Origin: Apostichopus japonicus
Lineage: Eukaryota > Echinodermata > Holothuroidea > Aspidochirotida > Stichopodidae
Direction of reading: 5' to 3'
Length of the DNA stretch: 64,000 nt
NCBI RefSeq assembly: GCF_037975245.1
Contig: NC_092577.1
Coordinates: 16,072,013-16,136,012, forward strand
How positions within the stretch are numbered: the first letter of the stretch is position 1; the number at the start of each line of letters is the position of its first letter. Of this stretch, positions 34,088-44,827 are shown piece after piece. The position numbers and the translations under genes are program-made. Below the pieces are notes generated by a model. That model was not told the DNA's origin, searched no databases, and saw only the letters and a list, made by a program, of their open reading frames with translations.

Positions 34088-35913
34088 TTACACAAAGCCA
34101 ATTTCCCACAAGTGTGACTTTAACTGGCGTACCAGTTCGTTCCTAAACTCCTTGTAACTGGTTTAGCCCTCACATTGTAATGTGATGGCCGAAAGTGTTT
34201 CTGGTGTGATTTGGCAGGTGACACCCAGCCTTCCAAACAACACCAACAATGTTTCAAGGGAGTCTTCATCAAATGCATGCATGTCAAGTGCCTTCCTTAA
34301 AACATCACCTTCATTCCTACTGAGAGTTGCAACAAAGCCCTCCATCAGCAGATCATCACAGACTTCATTATCGCCATAAATTGCAGATATGAGCGCATGC
34401 TTTGCTAAACTGTATGGGGAAGTACCCCACACTATTAAATCCAATATATATGATTTTCCCCATAGTTTTCAAATCTCTTGGGGTAAGATGTGGGTGAACT
34501 GTGGGTATAAACTGACCATCACCTACAAAGTACCTAGCAGAAACTGTCTGTCAGTGCATCCCTAAATATGCCTTTAGCATCCACACCCTCTTCTCCCCAA
34601 AAAATTCTAAATACGCACTCCACTTTGGCATCTCTGAACAATTCCAGCATATCTTTTTCAATGTAATTTCTTCTCACAGTGAAAAACCTGAAAGGTCAAT
34701 AAAAAAGAAAGTCTCTAATGGATATAGAAAGTATACCTCTTCACATAAAAGTGACACATGGTAATTGTAAAAGTGAATAACAATAAATCCGCTTCAAACT
34801 CATTGTGCATCTCACTTTGACTTATATGCCAAGCCCTTTTAATATATAAATCTGGTTATATCGGTCAATAGGCCATGTTTGTTTTGAACATTAGGTGACC
34901 TTTGACCTAAAAATAGTATCTGTTCAATTTTGGAGTATGCAACTACCTTAATCCAAGTTTTTCTTATTGAGTTAACATGATTACAATATTTTTACTATTT
35001 GACCTCTGGTGACCTTTCACCTCTTGTAAAACAAATAGCGATTATATACTAATTATGGGCTTATGTGCCATCTATCAGATTTGTCCCCGTTTCTCCTAAT
35101 GAGAAAGCATTTTTTGAGGATTTGGGAATAAACATTTACAATACATTAATTTCACATTTTTGCTTACCTTCGGGTTGGTACCCATTCTGGTGGTGGTGAT
35201 GGAGATCTTGGTGAGGATGGTTGTCTTGGTAAGGATGGTGGTCTGGGTGAGGATGGTGGTCATGGTGAGGATGGTGGTCTTGGTGAGGATGGTGGTCTTG
35301 GTGAGGATGGTGGTCTTCGTGTTGCGTATATCAATCTTGCATGAGTTTGTGACCTTTAAGAGGGAATAGAAAACTGATATGAAAACTCTCTATAGGAAAC
35401 ATACATATCAGAATGAGACATGTAACATTATTTCCGTCCTATATACATCCATGAAATACAGCTATGGAATGTCACGACACCCCAGGAGTTCTTGAGGGTA
35501 CATTTTCCTAGAGCATATCCTTGCTGCGTTTGATAGGCCTAAGAACTACTTGCAAAAGGTAAATCAGATTATTTGGTGCAGAGATTGGGGTTAGGATATA
35601 CCTAATGTTGGTCCAAACGTTAGGATACACTATAGGCCTAGGAAATGTAACGATGCGGTGATTGACGGTGGATTATAAATTTTAACCGTGAGGTTATCAT
35701 CGATTAACTCATGGTCAGCTGACTATAATGGACCAATCAGATTGCAGAATTTTAACTAGGTATGAATTAATAAAACCCCCAAATTTAACGACAATGACCA
35801 ATAACTCACGGCGGGTTCGACGTCAAGACTGGTGGCGTCGATGTGACACTTGGTGTAGGTGGGGGCCTTTCAATTGTTGGGAGGACTCCAGCTTGTGTTG
35901 ATCTGAAGTGGAC
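34088..35913 (-). pseudogene. HECT-like E3 ubiquitin ligase gene, three readable exons, damaged
   Basis: Minus-strand exons at 35913-35810, 35353-35168 and 34687-34088 join in frame: 2 bases plus 1 at the first junction and 2 plus 1 at the second, with GTGAGT and GTAAGC donors and pyrimidine-tract acceptors. The first two encode a Pro/Ser-rich linker. The third starts F-T-V-R-R-N-Y and continues F-W-G-E-E-G-V-D-A-K-G, Y-F-V-G-D-G-Q-F-I-P, L-A-K-H-A-L-I-S-A-I-Y-G, and ends near W-E-I-G-F-V, the layout of HECT-like domains called G2/M-phase-specific E3 ligase-like in animal databases. HECT enzymes pass ubiquitin via a Cys, but I do not see the canonical catalytic Cys motif in this C-lobe. Lesions: TGA in the repeat exon, TAG after D-S-F-C near 34551, a shift near 34420, and TAA at 34163-34165. 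The true N-terminus is not located. Confidence 0.65.
35193..35324 (-). repeat. 18 bp minisatellite inside the Pro-rich exon
   Basis: About seven copies of an 18 bp unit, GGTGGTCTTGGTGAGGAT on the plus strand. Read in the gene's frame it gives the hexapeptide R-P-P-S-S-P repeatedly. Because the unit is a multiple of three, copy number can vary without shifting the frame. One unit carries the TGA. Confidence 0.8.
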
Positions 35914-36559
35914 CTTCAAAAGAAATAGTAATTTGTATGTTGGTATTTCAACTATTTTAAATAAGGTTACAAAATACAAAGAATGTCTGCATACAAAAAG
36001 AAACATGGAAAACTATGAATAAGAAAGTGCTGAATAGCTCTTACGTGCACCAATGACAACAAATGATCCAATATTATCCAATGTTAATTGCATTCCATTA
36101 ATTGCTTGTGGCCAGACCCCATGACCATAAATAACATTTGATCTAAAATAACTATACCACTGGAGTTTCTTGAAAATCTATGAAAGACTGAATTCAATTT
36201 TTGGTTTCGATGAAATCGTAACCTATGCATTCATGCAGGCGGAGAGTGTGTGTATGTGTGTATGTATGTATGCGTTTGTTTTGTATTCTGACCGAGGACT
36301 TGAACAAAAGAATTTCAGGTCCTCGCTTGTGATTTCAAAACAATCACTAGGTCCTCGGAAGAATTCTACTGTATGGGGTATTGTTAAGGTTAGGGTACGT
36401 GGATTTGAACAATGGAAAATACAATGGGCTCCTCGGTCTGAATGTAATACAAACACGTGTGTGTGTGTGACGCATGGCTTGTAAACACGGTATCTCAAGT
36501 AGGGAAGCTTGGACCAATCTAATATTTGGTGTATATGAGTACAACATTGAGTAGATGTG
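35914..36559. other. Non-coding gap
   Basis: Upstream side of the HECT-like gene. There are TGTG-rich runs near 36245-36275 and 36455-36470, with no gene seen. Confidence 0.4.
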
Positions 36560-38250
36560 CTCTATTTTTGGTGTTGCCTGTGAAGGTCACCAAAGGTCAG
36601 TTAGAGGCCAAAAACCAAAATATTAAAACAAGCAATAACTCCTATTGACAGGATCCGACATGGTTGATATTTTGGGACCAGTTGTGAATGGGGTAAGGGA
36701 TCATTTCAAAACATAACGGTCATGTGATCCAAGGTTAACAAAGGTCAACCAGGGGTCAAAAAGTAGTATTTTTGCAAATGAGAACCAAATGTCCGTGAAG
36801 GTTGGGAGTTACGCTATTGTAATCAGGGAGTCGACCCGCATATAGGTGACCTTTGACCTCATGTTGACCTCCGGTGACCTTCATCAGTACCTTCCGATCA
36901 AAATTGTCCATAGTTCACCCCTGTGCGACCTTCGTGTGCGAAGTTATCAGAGGTCAATGTTGTTGTTTTTTGGTTCCTTGCTAAAAGCAAAGGAACCTAT
37001 GTATTCAGGTTGGCGTGTGTGGATGTGTGTGTGTGTCGCTTTAGCTTGTATGCACGATAACTCAACAAGGGATTGACTGATCATGATCAAACTTGGTGGG
37101 TGGGTGGCCCATAGTGAGTAGATGAACCCTATTGTTTTTGGTGCCCACAAAGGTCACCAAAGGTCAGTTATGGTCCAAAAACCCAAAATACTAAAACTGC
37201 AATAACTCCCAGTGCCAATGTGCGACAAGGTTGACCCCCCGTGTGACCTTCATGTGCGGAGTTATACGAGGTCAAAGTTAATTTTCAGACATTTAATGCA
37301 ATAACTCTCAGTTTCAAGGTGTGACACGGTTGATATTTTGGGACAAGTTGTAAATGGGTATAGGGGAATATTTTCAAACTTAACGGTCATGTGATCCGAG
37401 GTCACCAAAGGTCAATTAATGATAAAAAAACTAGTATTTTTGTGATAACTTGAGAACGAACTGTCCGTTAAGGTTGGGAGTTGCTTCAATGTAATCCAGT
37501 TGTCGACCCGCATCTGGGTGACCCTTGACCTCAATTTGACCTCTGGTGACCTTTTCGTGTTTTGGGGATTTTTACAGTTTTGATGCTATTTTCAGATGTC
37601 AAAGGTACCTTCTGATCATAAATGTCAATAGGTTGACCCCCGTGTGACCTTCGTGTGCGAAGTTATACGAGGTCAAAGTTAAAAAATATTAATGAGGTCA
37701 CGGGTCAAACGTGAAAAACTCCCAAGTTGCAATAACTTCGCTACTATTTATTGGAATTTCGTCAAACTTGGTATGATGATATTGGTAGATAGTCTCCACA
37801 CACTGATGTGTGTTGCAATTGATATCATGCATGTTTATAGGGGGGGGGGCTAGCATTATTTCGTTATGAAAAGTTTGTATGCACAATAACTCAACAAGGG
37901 AATGACCAATCATTACCATACTTGGTGAGTGGGTGGCCCATAGTAAGTAGATTAACCCTGTTGGTGCTTTTTTGGTGCTCATATCATGAATATTAATGAG
38001 GTCATGGGGTCAAACGTGAAATACTCCAAATTGCAATTACTTGGCTACTATTACTAGTCGGAATTTCGTCAAACTTGGTATGATGATAATGGTAGATAGT
38101 CTTCACACACTGATGTGTGTTGCAATTGATATCAGGGCTTAGCATTACTTTGCCAAAAGTTTGTGAGCATAAATTACTGTTGTTGTATTAGGCTTTGTTA
38201 GAAATTTCCCTATGAATGGAACTAATGAACAGCAGCAAGGAACCATGAAA
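36560..38250 (+). repeat. Tandemly duplicated repeat block dense in AGGTCA half-sites
   Basis: Two diverged copies of a long unit (about 36560-36970 and 37140-37690) share GGTTGATATTTTGGGAC, AACGGTCATGTGATCC and GTCGACCCGCAT. A second duplication of about 296 bp spacing is at 37688-37835 and 37984-38140, sharing TTCGTCAAACTTGGTATGAT and CACACTGATGTGTGTTGCAA. GGTCACCAAAGGTCA and TGACCTTTGACCTC recur throughout. An inverted pair, GGTTCCTTGCT at 36970 and AGCAAGGAACC at 38234, encloses 1275 bp. Confidence 0.7.
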
Positions 38251-38329
38251 TGTTTTCATTCTGGTTAATAAGTACAGTTAGGATGATCGCACAGATTTGT
38301 CATGTTGCTTTTTGGAATCAGCGTGTCAA

Positions 38330-38556
38330 ACTACATCGGACCGCGCGGTCAATAGGTCAAATCTTAAAAAATATGCTCATTTTAGGAGATACGGGCCAAA
38401 ACGAAACAGAACAAAGAAAAGTTTCAAAATTTTGTGACATATAATACAGCTTTTTGTGCTGGATATAGAAAACCAACTGCTGCTTCAATCGGACACCCAG
38501 TTCTCAAGTTATGAGGGGTCAAAGGTTGGTTTTGATACATTTCTAGCAATTTCGCT
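38330..38556 (+). repeat. Dispersed repeat copy, also at about 48250-48490
   Basis: AAATCTTAAAAA, ATGCTCATTTT, GCTTCAATCGGACACC and TCTCAAGTTATGA occur in the same order at both places. The similarity ends near 38556, where the 5' UTR of the Tx1-like LINE begins, so the LINE probably inserted here. Confidence 0.7.
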
Positions 38557-38737
38557 CTCGCTCTTCATCTGTTACAGCTGTTATTGTACTGTGCTGTGCT
38601 ATACTTCCCGCCAGGCGGGTGTGATAGCTTGTGTTCGTGTGTTTTCCTCAGTTCGTATATCGTTTGTTGTTTCACTATCCTGTCTTTAGTTTGTTTGTTT
38701 TTTGTTACTCCCCTGTGGCCTAGCCACCTTCGGTATC

Positions 38738-39821
38738 ATGGCATCGCGCCGTGATTCTCGGATTGTTAAGTTGTCCTTCACCGGTGAACAAGCGGTTCCA
38801 CCGGTGCAAGTTTTTAGTATTTTGAAGAGCAAGGGTGTTGTTGTGCCTGGAGAGGTTGATGCTTTGCAAGCTCTCCAGGGTCGTAATACGTACGATTTAC
38901 GTTTTACCAGTTGACGTGGCCCGTCAGAAAGGTGTCACGTTGCTGAGTAACGTCGAGGGGATGACAGTTACTCCATACGAGCGATCCGTATGGGTAACTA
39001 TCATCCACGTAGGACTAGAGGTGCGGCAGGAACTTGTCGTAACGGTTTGGGGTCGGTTTGGGGCTGTCAAAATGTCCTCCTATGCACAAGCCCCTGGGGT
39101 GTTGAACGGGCACCGACAGGTTCGGATCGACCTGAAACAGGACATTCCCTCCTTCCTGTTTATAGCAGGGCATAAAGCCCACGTGCGGTATCCCGGTCAG
39201 CCCCGTACCTGCTTCAGGTGTGGGGAGACCGGGCACGAAGCCAAGGGCTGCCCAAACAAGAAATGTGGGCGCTGCCTTCGTCTTGGGCATGATAGCACCG
39301 CTTGCCCAAACGAGGTTGTGTGCTCACTATGTGGGAAGGAGGGACATGTCTTTCGAGCTTGTCCCTCCTCTTATGTCTCTAGGACTAAGAGTGGGGGTAA
39401 GTCAAGTTCCGACGCACCTACTACTTCACGAGAGGAGGGGGGATCTGGTGGGATTTTACCTTCCCCTGCACCTGGTTCACCCTCCCCCGTCGTTGCAGAC
39501 CCCAACCCCGTGTCCGCACCGAGAAAGTCTCCACCAGCTTCCCCCATCAACTCGTCCAGTTCCGTCCCCAGTCCGCCGCCGGTATCGCCAGATCCGGAGG
39601 CTTTGTCTGACGGAGAATCGGTGGTCATCGATTCTCCGGAGGCTCTGTCTGACAGCGACTCCGGTGAATCGGTGATCAGCGAGCCCAAACGTACCACTGG
39701 GACGAGCTGGTACGACGAAATGGGGGAACCCTCTCTTAAAAGGTCGGCTTCAAGTGACGACTCGGATGACGATATGTCGTCTAGGGCGCGCTTGAAGCTT
39801 ACGGAATCGTCGTCTTCGTAG
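38738..39821 (+). pseudogene. LINE ORF1 with three CCHC zinc knuckles, one frameshift
   Basis: Starts M-A-S-R-R-D-S at 38738. The first 55 or so codons continue in another frame near 38905, where D-L-R-F-T-S and V-D-V-A-R-Q-K-G-V should be adjacent, so about one base has been lost or gained. Around residues 130-190 come C-F-R-C-G-E-T-G-H-E-A-K-G-C, C-G-R-C-L-R-L-G-H-D-S-T-A-C and C-S-L-C-G-K-E-G-H-V-F-R-A-C, three retroviral-type knuckles in a row that bind single-stranded nucleic acid. The C-terminus is Ser/Pro/Asp/Glu-rich and probably disordered, with repeated S-P-E-A-L-S-D. Knuckle-bearing ORF1s are usual in Tx1-like elements, where the protein coats element RNA. The stop at 39819-39821 lies 20 bp before ORF2. 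Confidence 0.85.
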
Positions 39822-39841
39822 TTTTGCCCCACTGCCCTCTC

Positions 39842-42831
39842 ATGGCCCATACACTTTCAGTTGCCACTTTGAACGTGAATGGCATGAGTGATCATCGCAA
39901 GCGCAGTCGCATTTTCCAATATTGTAAATCAATGGAGGTCGACTGCGTTTGCCTGCAAGAAACACATATTTTGGAAGAACATGTCCCTCTATGGGCTTAT
40001 GAGTGGGGTGGTGAGCTGCATGCTTCGTTTGGTTCGTCTTCATCCTGTGGCACTGTCATCCTTCTGTCAGCTTGTCAGGCGGGTTGTGCCACTAGGGTGG
40101 AGACGGATCACGAGGGCCGATTGGTTTGCATTCTATTCAAGTATCCACAGGGTAACATCTCCCTTTGCAATGTGTATGCTCCCAATCGGCCTTCTGCTAG
40201 ACGAGAATTTTTTAACACGCTGCCTTCCTTTGTTCCTGGTAGTGCACCATGTGTCATGGTCGGAGACTTTAACTGTGTCCCAGACTCGGGTCTTGACAGA
40301 CTCGGGGCTTCTGTGTCTGCTAGTCCTGACGCTGGGATCACAGAGCTGGACAGATTCACTTCGGCACACCTTTTAGCCGATGTCTGGAGGCATATGCACC
40401 CGTGTAGTACGGCATATACGTGGGTGAGGCCTAACGGAGAAGATGCCTCCAGGATAGATTGAGTGTATGCGCCCGTAAGTTTTACATTTTCGGGTTGCGA
40501 GACGCTGAGCTGTCCGCTCTCTGACCATGACACTGTGGTAGCACGTTTTGTTTTGCCTTCCATTTTCCCCATCGGGCGGGGCCTATGGAAGCTTAACTGT
40601 CGGATTTTTGGCGAGGCAGAGTTCCGCCAGGGTTTCGAGACCAGGTACATCCCAATGGTGGGATGATGTCAAGTTGCGCATCAAACGCTACGCAATTCAG
40701 TATTGCGTGACCCGCGCACGGCGTCGAAGAGAAAAATTCTGGAAGCTGTGCGCGGAGGTGAAGTTTGGCGACCCTTTGGCTGTCATCGCTTTGCAGACTT
40801 ATCTCGATGAAAAGTACCACGGTGCCCGCGTTAGGGCCCGTGTCGAAGCGGTGGAAGCCGAGGAGCGCCCTTCACTGAGGTCTTACCAGTCCGTTAGCTC
40901 ATCGGCAGGTGACAGACGCGTCCCGTCTGTGCGCGCTACTGATGGGACCGTGGTTAGTGACCCTCACGGCATTGTCCGCGTATATAAAGAGTATTATTCG
41001 AGTTTGTTTACGCGTGGCAATGTCGACTTGTCGGCACAGGCCGATTTATTGAGGGGAATCTCAAAAACCGTTCCCCACGATGTCAATGATATTTTGGGGG
41101 GCGAAATAACCACTGTTGAGCTTTGGAAGGCGCTTTCGAAGATGAAGAATGGCAAGTCCCCGGGTTCGGACGGGCTTCCGAGGGAGTTCTACCGAACCTT
41201 CTGGGCAATAATAGGACCCGACATCAGAGCCGTCTTCGAGGACGCCTTCCAAAACGGACTGTTAAACCAAAGTCAACGTCTGGGCATGATTACTTTGCTG
41301 CCCAAGTCTGGGGACCCCTTGGATCCCCGTAACAAGCGTCCGATCACCTTGTTAAATGTGGACTACAGGTTGCTGACTAAGGCTTTGTGCAACCGCCTTG
41401 CACTGGCTATGCCGCGTCTTGTGGGTGATCTCCAGACTTGTGCAGTGAAGGGTCATTGCATCCAGCAGAACTTGTGGTTGATGCGCGACTTGACCGACTT
41501 TGTTATTGAGCGTGATCTGCCATGTGCATTGGTGTCTCTGGACCAGCAGAAGGCCTTTGACATGGTGGATCGCGGTTTTTTAATGAATGTATTGGAGACG
41601 TTTCAGTTGCACCCAATTTTTCGTAAATGGATTTCTGTTTTGTATGAACAAAGTTTCAGTTCTGTTATCGTAAATGGGTTTTGTTCGGAGGTTTTTACGT
41701 AGAGAGGGGGGTGCGCCAGGAGTACCCTCTGTCTCCATTACTTTATGTTTTGTTTAGCGAGTCCCTCTCTCGTCTTTTGAAAAGGGACTCCAGACTTGTT
41801 CCATTCGTTGTGCCAGGGGGTGCCAAAGTGAAATGCGCTCAATATGCAGATGACGTGACATGTGTTGTTTCGAGTCTGGGCTCCTTTCGCGCACTCTCGC
41901 AGGATTTATCTATTTTTGAGAGAGCTACCGGGGCGAAGTTGAATCCAGAAAAGACAAAGGGCCTTCGTCTTGGTAGCTGCAGATACAGAGACTTACCATT
42001 CGGTGCGTCGTGGTCGGATCAGAATATCAAAATTAATGGTATATGGTTCGGCTACGATGCACCTTGTGATGTCACCTGGAGCGAGAGGGCTGAGGTACTT
42101 GAGAGCAGACTCGAAACCTTTGGCACCCGCTGGCTTTCGATCTTGGGGAAAGTCACCGTTATTAATCGTTTCGTTTCGCCCATCTTGTGGTACCCGGGCG
42201 CGGTGTACCCAATTCCGCGTCGCGTCCTGGTGCGGTTGGAGAGGGCGATTTTTTCATTCATATGGTCTGGTGGTACAGAGCTTGTCAAGAGGGCGATATT
42301 GTACCAAAAACTGGAGAAGGGGGGACTAGGGGTGGTTCATCTGGGAAGTAAGTTAACTTGTTTGTTATTTAAGCAATTGTTTGTAGCGGTAACTGACCCA
42401 GGGTTGCCTTGTTCATATTTTGTACGTTTTTGGGGCGGGTTGCACTTGCGTCGATGGGTTCCGGCGCTGTTTAGCAACAGAGAACCGCATAGTAGCACAC
42501 CAAGCAGAGTGGTGCGTGTCATTTGCTCCGCTCTTATTGAGTTGCCCCTGTTGACCTGTCACGGCCGGCCCTCGTTCTCAGTTCCTTGCGGGATAGGGCC
42601 TTGAATGCAATTTTTGTACAGGGACGTCATCCTGTCGAAGTATGGCGTTCGGTGCATTCAAGGCTGAATGGTTCAGGCTCCGTGATCTTGCATGGAGAAT
42701 TGCACACGGTGCCTTGGTGACCAATCTGAAAAGGTATCACTGGCGATTGGGTGATGGACTGTGCCCGAGGACCGGCTGTGACAGCTTTGAGAGTACTGCC
42801 CATGTTTTTTGGCATTGCCCCTTTGTTGGCT
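39842..42831 (+). pseudogene. LINE ORF2: APE endonuclease and reverse transcriptase, several breaks
   Basis: From M-A-H-T-L-S-V-A-T-L-N-V-N-G the endonuclease shows C-L-Q-E-T-H, V-Y-A-P-N, V-G-D-F-N-C-V, S-R-I-D and S-D-H-D. The RT shows K-S-P-G-S-D-G, L-L-P-K-S-G-D-P-L-D-P, S-L-D-Q-Q-K-A-F-D, P-L-S-P-L-L-Y and the catalytic Y-A-D-D-V-T near 41850. It ends with a C-P-R-T-G-C and H-V-F-W-H-C zinc-binding block. Breaks: TGA at 40460-40462 (also in the 1-404 copy); a 38 bp deletion at 40646-40649 between two TACA words, still present as sequence at 255-292; a one-base loss in a T-run near 41696; R-Q-E-Y where relatives have R-Q-G-C; and shifts near 42602 and 42680. It cannot make a full protein. 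Confidence 0.9.
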
Positions 42832-44044
42832 GAATGCATAGCCTGTACAGACAGAGCAAAACATTGAACATGTCAAATGCAAGGATCATAAATGCATGAT
42901 TGGTTATATAAATCACATTTCTGATCAAGAATACACAAGCTTGAAATTAACATAAAAAGAAGTTGAACACAATATTATTTACATAAGAAAATATTTCAAC
43001 ATGAAACTAAAGCACTACCGATACGAAAATACCATGAAAATTAACACTTCTGTACAACTTAAAATATCATGTATTTACAACTTTAAGTATCTCCTGTAAA
43101 GCACGGTAGCGTAGTAATTAAAGAAGGGAGTTATAAATATAAGTTATAATGGTAATGTGCAGCAGTCTAATAGTATTGAAAAGTGTTGTGTTTTTGATTT
43201 AATTCTATTTATATTCTTTTTAGTATAGCGCCATCCTTTCCTTTGGACTATTGACACGTTGTTCATCTCAGGAGCATGGCTTGTTTTAGGTGCACAAATT
43301 GAACCTTAATCTAAACTCATATGTTGTATCCTTGGAATGTGTATTTGTTACTGCTATTTAGGATCACAAGATTATAAATCATAGTTATTATTGCCCAGCT
43401 TTTTATGTGTTTTGTGAGGTGCCCTAATCTTTCTACGATCCATTTTATGTATTACCGCAGACCAATTCCACTACGTTCCTGTATTACATTGTTACTTACG
43501 GTTCTTGAGATTTGCGTACTTGGGCTCACACGTTACCTGCTTGGTTAGGGTTTTTTGTTGCAGTCATACTAGGTTGTTTATTGTAGAAATTGTTGGTATA
43601 TATTTTATTATTGCGTGTACTTCACATCTATTATTGGGTATTCTATTACCTTCACAACTCATTCAGTATGTTTCGTTACCCTTGGGCTTCTAATTACGTG
43701 TTATGTTAGCATTGTTAGTTTTGCGTAATGTGCGTACAGGGTACATGTAGCTAAGATTTTGGTTGTATGGAGTTTCGGTTACACCATTGTTGACTCAGTT
43801 TTTACACAGTTACGTATTATGTGTTCCCTACGTTGTCATTGTAGTATATATGGGTGGACAGTTTTCGGATAACCTCAAGTATGACATACAGCACTTATTT
43901 ACCTTGCCTATGTTATCTTTAGTCAGGAATGTCACTTTCTTGTGGCAAAGGTTATCTAGCCTTGTTTTTATAACATGTTCATTATTGTAACCTTGTTATT
44001 TAGACATAGTTTTTCCTTTGTTTCTTTCAGTATTACCATCTATT
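42832..44044. other. Non-coding gap
   Basis: Nothing identified. The truncated LINE ends abruptly here and AT-rich sequence follows. Confidence 0.4.
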
Positions 44045-44053
44045 ACCATCTAC

Positions 44054-44334
44054 TCACTCCAGTGGCGGAGCTAGGGGTATTGGTCAGGAGGGACGACACG
44101 ATCTAAGCGGAGCACCACCACTGGTTGGCGCGTAGCGTACAGAAATTTTTCCTGGCTAACTTGTCGAAAAAAAGAATAAATAGGTGTCATCGCCAAATTA
44201 CACCAACAAAATGTGACAAATGTCAATAAGTATATGAGCGCAATAAAAAAGACAATCTAGAATAAGTAAAAAGTGGTAAAGAAGCTGAAAAGGGCGCCAG
44301 CAGCCCATTTTACCCCCCTCCCGCCCCCTGACTG
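44054..44334 (+). repeat. Possible hAT-type non-autonomous element
   Basis: Begins CAGTGGCGGAGCTAGGGG and ends CCGCCCCCTG, which pair imperfectly as inverted termini. The left end is a terminus I remember from many animal hAT-type repeats. No clear 8 bp target duplication is visible (ACTCACTC against ACTGTATG), so this stays tentative. Confidence 0.35.
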
Positions 44335-44373
44335 TATGGAAGTTTTAATGATGGCAGTTTTAATGATGGCGGT

Positions 44374-44827
44374 TTAGTCAGTTCTGTCGAAACACGTCTC
44401 AACTAAATGTTCACTTTCAATGACAGCTGATCTTATATTCTCCGTTATTCTGGAATGTGATAGCTTGTTAAACTGAGCTATATAACTCTCCTTAGAAAAT
44501 AGTGTCCATGCTCTCACTTCATCCGGCACTTTCTTCAAGAAAACAGTGATGGGCTTTGTCCTCGGTACCTACTTTAATTACCTTACCAAAATCCTTAAAT
44601 TCTCGTAATGCGGCGCTGAATTCTTTATCACAAATTTTTCGCAAAGGACGCGGTCCAGAACATTTCAAAGCCCGCATCGTAATAGCACGTCCAGGAAACA
44701 GACAAATAGCCCTCTGAATATCCTCAACTAAAGGCTGCTGGCGTACCTGTTCCAGTACCGAGGCAGAGATGTCAGTGATCATCTTGGGGAAAAAACGTTC
44801 AAGTTGGTTAGACTGCAGATCTAACAT
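44374..44827 (-). pseudogene. Unknown coding remnant, winged-helix-like pattern
   Basis: The minus strand is open from M-L-D-L-Q-S-N-Q-L-E at 44827 and includes L-V-E-D-I-Q-R-A-I, P-G-R-A-I-T, L-R-K-I-C-D-K-E-F and F-G-K-V-I-K-V, an alternation of helices and a final hydrophobic hairpin that could be a winged helix. Near 44540 the frame shifts by one base and resumes as V-P-D-E-V-R-A-W-T-L-F-S-K-E-S-Y to a TAA at 44374-44376. Two protein-like halves in different frames suggest a pseudogene. I do not recognise the family; a transposon-associated origin is possible because the surrounding sequence is repeat-rich. Confidence 0.35.

Larger units (their letters stand above)
38557..42831 (+). mobile_element. 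Tx1-like (L1-group) non-LTR retrotransposon, 3'-truncated
   Basis: About 4.3 kb with a short GC-richer 5' UTR, ORF1 with CCHC knuckles (38738-39821), a 20 bp gap, and ORF2 with APE endonuclease and RT (from the ATG at 39842). It stops in the zinc-binding region after the RT at about 42831. The C-terminal tail and 3' UTR seen in the 2.3 kb copy are absent. Loss of a 3' end with the 5' end kept is the reverse of the usual LINE truncation. G+C and codon use differ visibly from the AT-rich flanks. Confidence 0.85.

Noticed and set aside
35160-35369. Plus-strand frame of repeating V-R-M-V-V
   Set aside because: Opposite strand of the Pro-rich minisatellite exon, which has splice borders and matching phases on the minus strand.
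36560-38250. CRISPR-like or promoter array from the repeated GGTCA words
   Set aside because: Spacing and unit length are irregular, and the block is a diverged tandem duplication in a eukaryotic genome.
39371-39850. Minus-strand frame of 159 codons
   Set aside because: Antisense of the low-complexity C-terminus of LINE ORF1; no motif.
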